Positions 5,217 through 6,629 of a DNA stretch of 6,629 bases are shown in pieces (the first letter of the stretch is position 1; each line of letters begins with the position of its first letter). Under the pieces are notes generated by a model. It saw nothing but the letters and a program-made list of their open reading frames with translations. It was not told where the DNA came from and did not search any database. Location: positions 1-6,629 of the forward strand of contig JAOQAL010000552.1 in NCBI GenBank assembly GCA_025963615.1, in the 5' to 3' direction. The position numbers and the translations under genes were made by a program. The stretch comes from Chitinophagaceae bacterium (GTDB lineage Bacteria > Bacteroidota > Bacteroidia > Chitinophagales > Chitinophagaceae).

Positions 5217-5831
5217 TTACACAAATAACTCTCCCTGCTTTATCGCTACCGGCAGGTTTTGAAATTCAAATCGTTTCGCGATCTGGTATTTCCCTTCGCC
5301 TACCGGACGCTTTAATAATAACATCGCATCGGCAATAAATCTTCCTGTAAAACTTTTATGACTGTACTCCTGCCAGCTTTTTTCGTACTGCCATGGCAGC
5401 AACTTGCGGCCAATGATGAGATGCGGCTCCATATTGAAATGAGGCTTGTTATCATCATTCAGTTTCATTAGCCGCTGTCCTTCGCTGCGCAGTTGTTTGA
5501 TGAGATTTTGTACCGGCAGTTTCGATAATACATTTATATATATGGTGTGTGAAGGAAAACTGCCGAAATCTTTCAGTTCCGCCTTAAAAGGATATTGCCC
5601 CATGGCCACCGTATTGAGCCGGTTAATGATCCGTTCCTCCGTTTGCCCGTACTGAACAAAGTTCACTAAGATAACATGCGGTTTGCCCCACCTTGCATGG
5701 TCGGATTTATACTTTTCAGCAAAATCATCTTTCACCTTTACAATTTTGTTCCACAATTCTTCATGCGGACTGAGTACGAGCAAGTACTCGTACACCCGGT
5801 AGCCGGGGATCGTGTTGATAATAGTCTTCAT
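5217..5831 (-). CDS. 2'-5' RNA ligase / 2H phosphoesterase family protein with altered motifs
   Basis: A 204-residue protein of the 2H phosphoesterase superfamily ('2'-5' RNA ligase family'), cytoplasmic, with no signal peptide. Members act on 2',3'-cyclic or 2'-5' phosphodiester bonds in RNA or nucleotides through two His-x-Thr/Ser motifs. Two His motifs are visible at the right spacing: KPHVILVNF (His52) and MEPHLIIGRKL (His137). In both, the third position is Ile (codon ATC) rather than Thr or Ser, so the canonical HxT pair is incomplete. The rest is well kept: SPHEELWNKI, FKAELKDFGSFPSHTIYINV, and a long C-terminal segment FIADAMLLLKRPVGEGKYQI. The gene is divergent from umuD and shares its upstream region. 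Activity is uncertain given the substitutions. Confidence 0.82.
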   Translation of the reverse strand: MKTIINTIPGYRVYEYLLVLSPHEELWNKIVKVKDDFAEKYKSDHARWGKPHVILVNFVQYGQTEERIINRLNTVAMGQYPFKAELKDFGSFPSHTIYINVLSKLPVQNLIKQLRSEGQRLMKLNDDNKPHFNMEPHLIIGRKLLPWQYEKSWQEYSHKSFTGRFIADAMLLLKRPVGEGKYQIAKRFEFQNLPVAIKQGELFV

Positions 5832-5856
5832 AATAACCCATCTTTAATTTTTTAAA

Positions 5857-5871
5857 AAAAATGCCATTTTT
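5857..5871. promoter_or_regulatory. Inverted repeat AAAAATG-C-CATTTTT in the divergent region
   Basis: Perfect 7-bp arms around a single C, 26 bp upstream of the 2H gene start and about 65 bp upstream of the umuD-like start. Its size and location suit a dimeric regulator such as an SOS-type repressor, but no known box is matched, so the role is a guess. No clear TTG-N19-TAnnTTTG promoter is seen in either direction; near matches include TAAATTTA at 5879-5886. Confidence 0.3.
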
Positions 5872-5886
5872 ATTAGCATAAATTTA

Positions 5887-5899
5887 CTAAATTATTTAG
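5887..5899. promoter_or_regulatory. Inverted repeat CTAAA-TTA-TTTAG upstream of umuD
   Basis: Five-base arms around TTA, 37 bp upstream of the umuD-like ATG. A second pair, CATAAA (5877-5882) and TTTATG (5901-5906), flanks it almost symmetrically. This is a possible operator for the umuDC operon. The region is very AT-rich, so short inverted repeats are expected by chance. Confidence 0.25.
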
Positions 5900-5936
5900 C
5901 TTTATGAAAATTATTTTTACTTTTTAAAGAATTTTT

Positions 5937-6419
5937 ATGGAAGAAGAATTTTACGGCGCCGCTTATAAAGGCTCTAAACAGTTTTCTCAAAAAGAAATAA
6001 AGACCGCGAATGCCACGGGTTTCGGCGCGGCCGCCGATGATTATGCGGAACGGGGCATTGACCTGAATGAGCAGTTGATTATGAACAAACCGGCTACCTT
6101 TTTTTTCCGGATGAAGGGAGATGCTATGACGGATGCCGGCATTCATGAGGGAGATGTATTGATCGTGGACCGTAGTCTGAAGGCTGACAGTGGTAAAATT
6201 GTAGTAGGCTCCGTGGATGGGGAATTGATGGTCCGCCGTTTCCACAAAACATTCAATAAAACCTTCCTGACAGCGGAGAATAAAAAATACCGGGCGCTGG
6301 AAATCGGGGAATTCGTGCGCTTTGACGCCTGGGGAGTGGTCACCTGTGTAATACATGTTATTGATCCGGTGTTGCAGTCCTTTCTCGATAACCGGAAAAA
6401 AGATAGTACCCTCCGATAA
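5937..6419 (+). CDS. umuD: UmuD-like polymerase V subunit lacking the Ser-Lys catalytic dyad
   Basis: A 160-residue S24/LexA-fold protein of the UmuD family. E. coli UmuD cuts itself between Cys24 and Gly25 with a Ser60-Lys97 dyad, and the product joins UmuC to form DNA polymerase V. Here the sequence follows UmuD closely: TGFGAAADDYAERGIDLNEQ (27-46), ATFFFRMKGDAM (53-64), AGIHEGDVLIVDRSL (67-81), VDGELMVRRF (93-102). The serine position in GDSM is Ala63 (GCT, 6123-6125) and the lysine position is Arg100 (CGC, 6234-6236). Their 37-residue spacing equals that of Ser60 and Lys97. Thr27-Gly28 falls exactly at the cleavage position. The protein should therefore fold and bind UmuC but not cleave itself. 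A 20-residue C-terminal tail beyond the core is basic. It is followed 11 bp later by umuC. Confidence 0.88.
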   Translation: MEEEFYGAAYKGSKQFSQKEIKTANATGFGAAADDYAERGIDLNEQLIMNKPATFFFRMKGDAMTDAGIHEGDVLIVDRSLKADSGKIVVGSVDGELMVRRFHKTFNKTFLTAENKKYRALEIGEFVRFDAWGVVTCVIHVIDPVLQSFLDNRKKDSTLR

Positions 6420-6430
6420 AATTTTAGTGT

Positions 6431-6629
6431 ATGAAAGCAATTGTTGATTGCAACAGTTTTTATTGTTCCTGCGAACGATTATTCAAGCCGCATCTCGCGA
6501 CAAAACCCGTTGTGGTATTGAGCAATAATGATGGCTGTATTATCAGCCGCAGTGATGAAGCAAAAGATTTAGGCGTCCCCATGGCAGGTCCTTATTTCCA
6601 GGCCAAGCCTTTAATAGAAAAACACGGTG
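6431..6629 (+). CDS. umuC: UmuC, Y-family DNA polymerase V catalytic subunit, N-terminal part
   Basis: The first 66 codons of a Y-family polymerase cut by the right edge. The start ATG at 6431 opens MKAIVDCNSFYCSCERLFKP, which aligns with the UmuC start. Asp6 is the first catalytic metal-binding residue and Tyr11 is at the steric-gate position, so neither is altered. The next block, PVVVLSNNDGCIISRSDEAK, is the UmuC-type nucleotide-binding finger, followed by LGVPMAGPYFQ. It lies 11 bp after umuD, so the two are co-transcribed and the polymerase carries out translesion synthesis with the UmuD partner. The remaining palm, thumb and little-finger domains are outside the window. Confidence 0.95.
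   Translation, partial: MKAIVDCNSFYCSCERLFKPHLATKPVVVLSNNDGCIISRSDEAKDLGVPMAGPYFQAKPLIEKHG

Noticed and set aside
5892..6440. A 182-codon open frame on the minus strand opposite umuD
   Set aside because: It lies antisense to a clear UmuD-family gene, shows no family resemblance and contains no domain pattern; it is a shadow of the umuD codons.

Overview
The window looks like Bacteroidota chromosome, probably Chitinophagaceae or a near relative. This rests on an UpxY-type NusG paralogue heading a polysaccharide export operon, a TTG-N19-TAnnTTTG promoter, no Shine-Dalgarno sequences at the starts, and gaps filled with CACAGAG-, CGCAAAG- and GGATGCT-type repeats. The genus is inference. All genes up to 5831 lie on the minus strand; the two at the right edge lie on the plus strand.

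Right to left along the minus strand: (1) a 2H-phosphoesterase ('2'-5' RNA ligase') family gene (5217-5831); (2) a small GxxExxY gene (4697-5110) bounded by inverted CACGGAG repeats; (3) a PA0069-family radical SAM gene (3456-4604); (4) a repeat-filled gap with a 66/68-identical direct duplication; (5) an unrecognised two-helix membrane protein (2579-3178); (6) a gap with ten in-phase heptads; (7) a WbpD/WlbB-type sugar N-acetyltransferase (1829-2425); (8) the start of a capsule/exopolysaccharide operon: promoter near 1747-1777, a 23-codon leader ORF whose stop overlaps the GTG start of the UpxY-like gene (1142-1642), a Wza-like lipoprotein (283-1092), and the first 82 codons of a Wzz/Wzc-like protein running off the left edge. 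The antiterminator should let polymerase traverse the long operon, and the Wza and Wzc-like proteins should form the export channel and the inner-membrane chain-length component.

On the plus strand, umuD-like (5937-6419) and umuC (6431-6629, cut by the window edge) form a polymerase V-type operon, divergent from the 2H gene across an AT-rich 105-bp region containing two small inverted repeats.

Most notable points: the UmuD-like protein keeps the fold and a Gly at the cleavage position but has Ala and Arg where the catalytic Ser and Lys belong. The neighbouring 2H protein keeps both histidines but has Ile in place of Thr in both HxT motifs. The capsule operon has an overlapping leader ORF. 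Three repeat families occupy successive gaps and lengthen the apparent N-termini of three genes.
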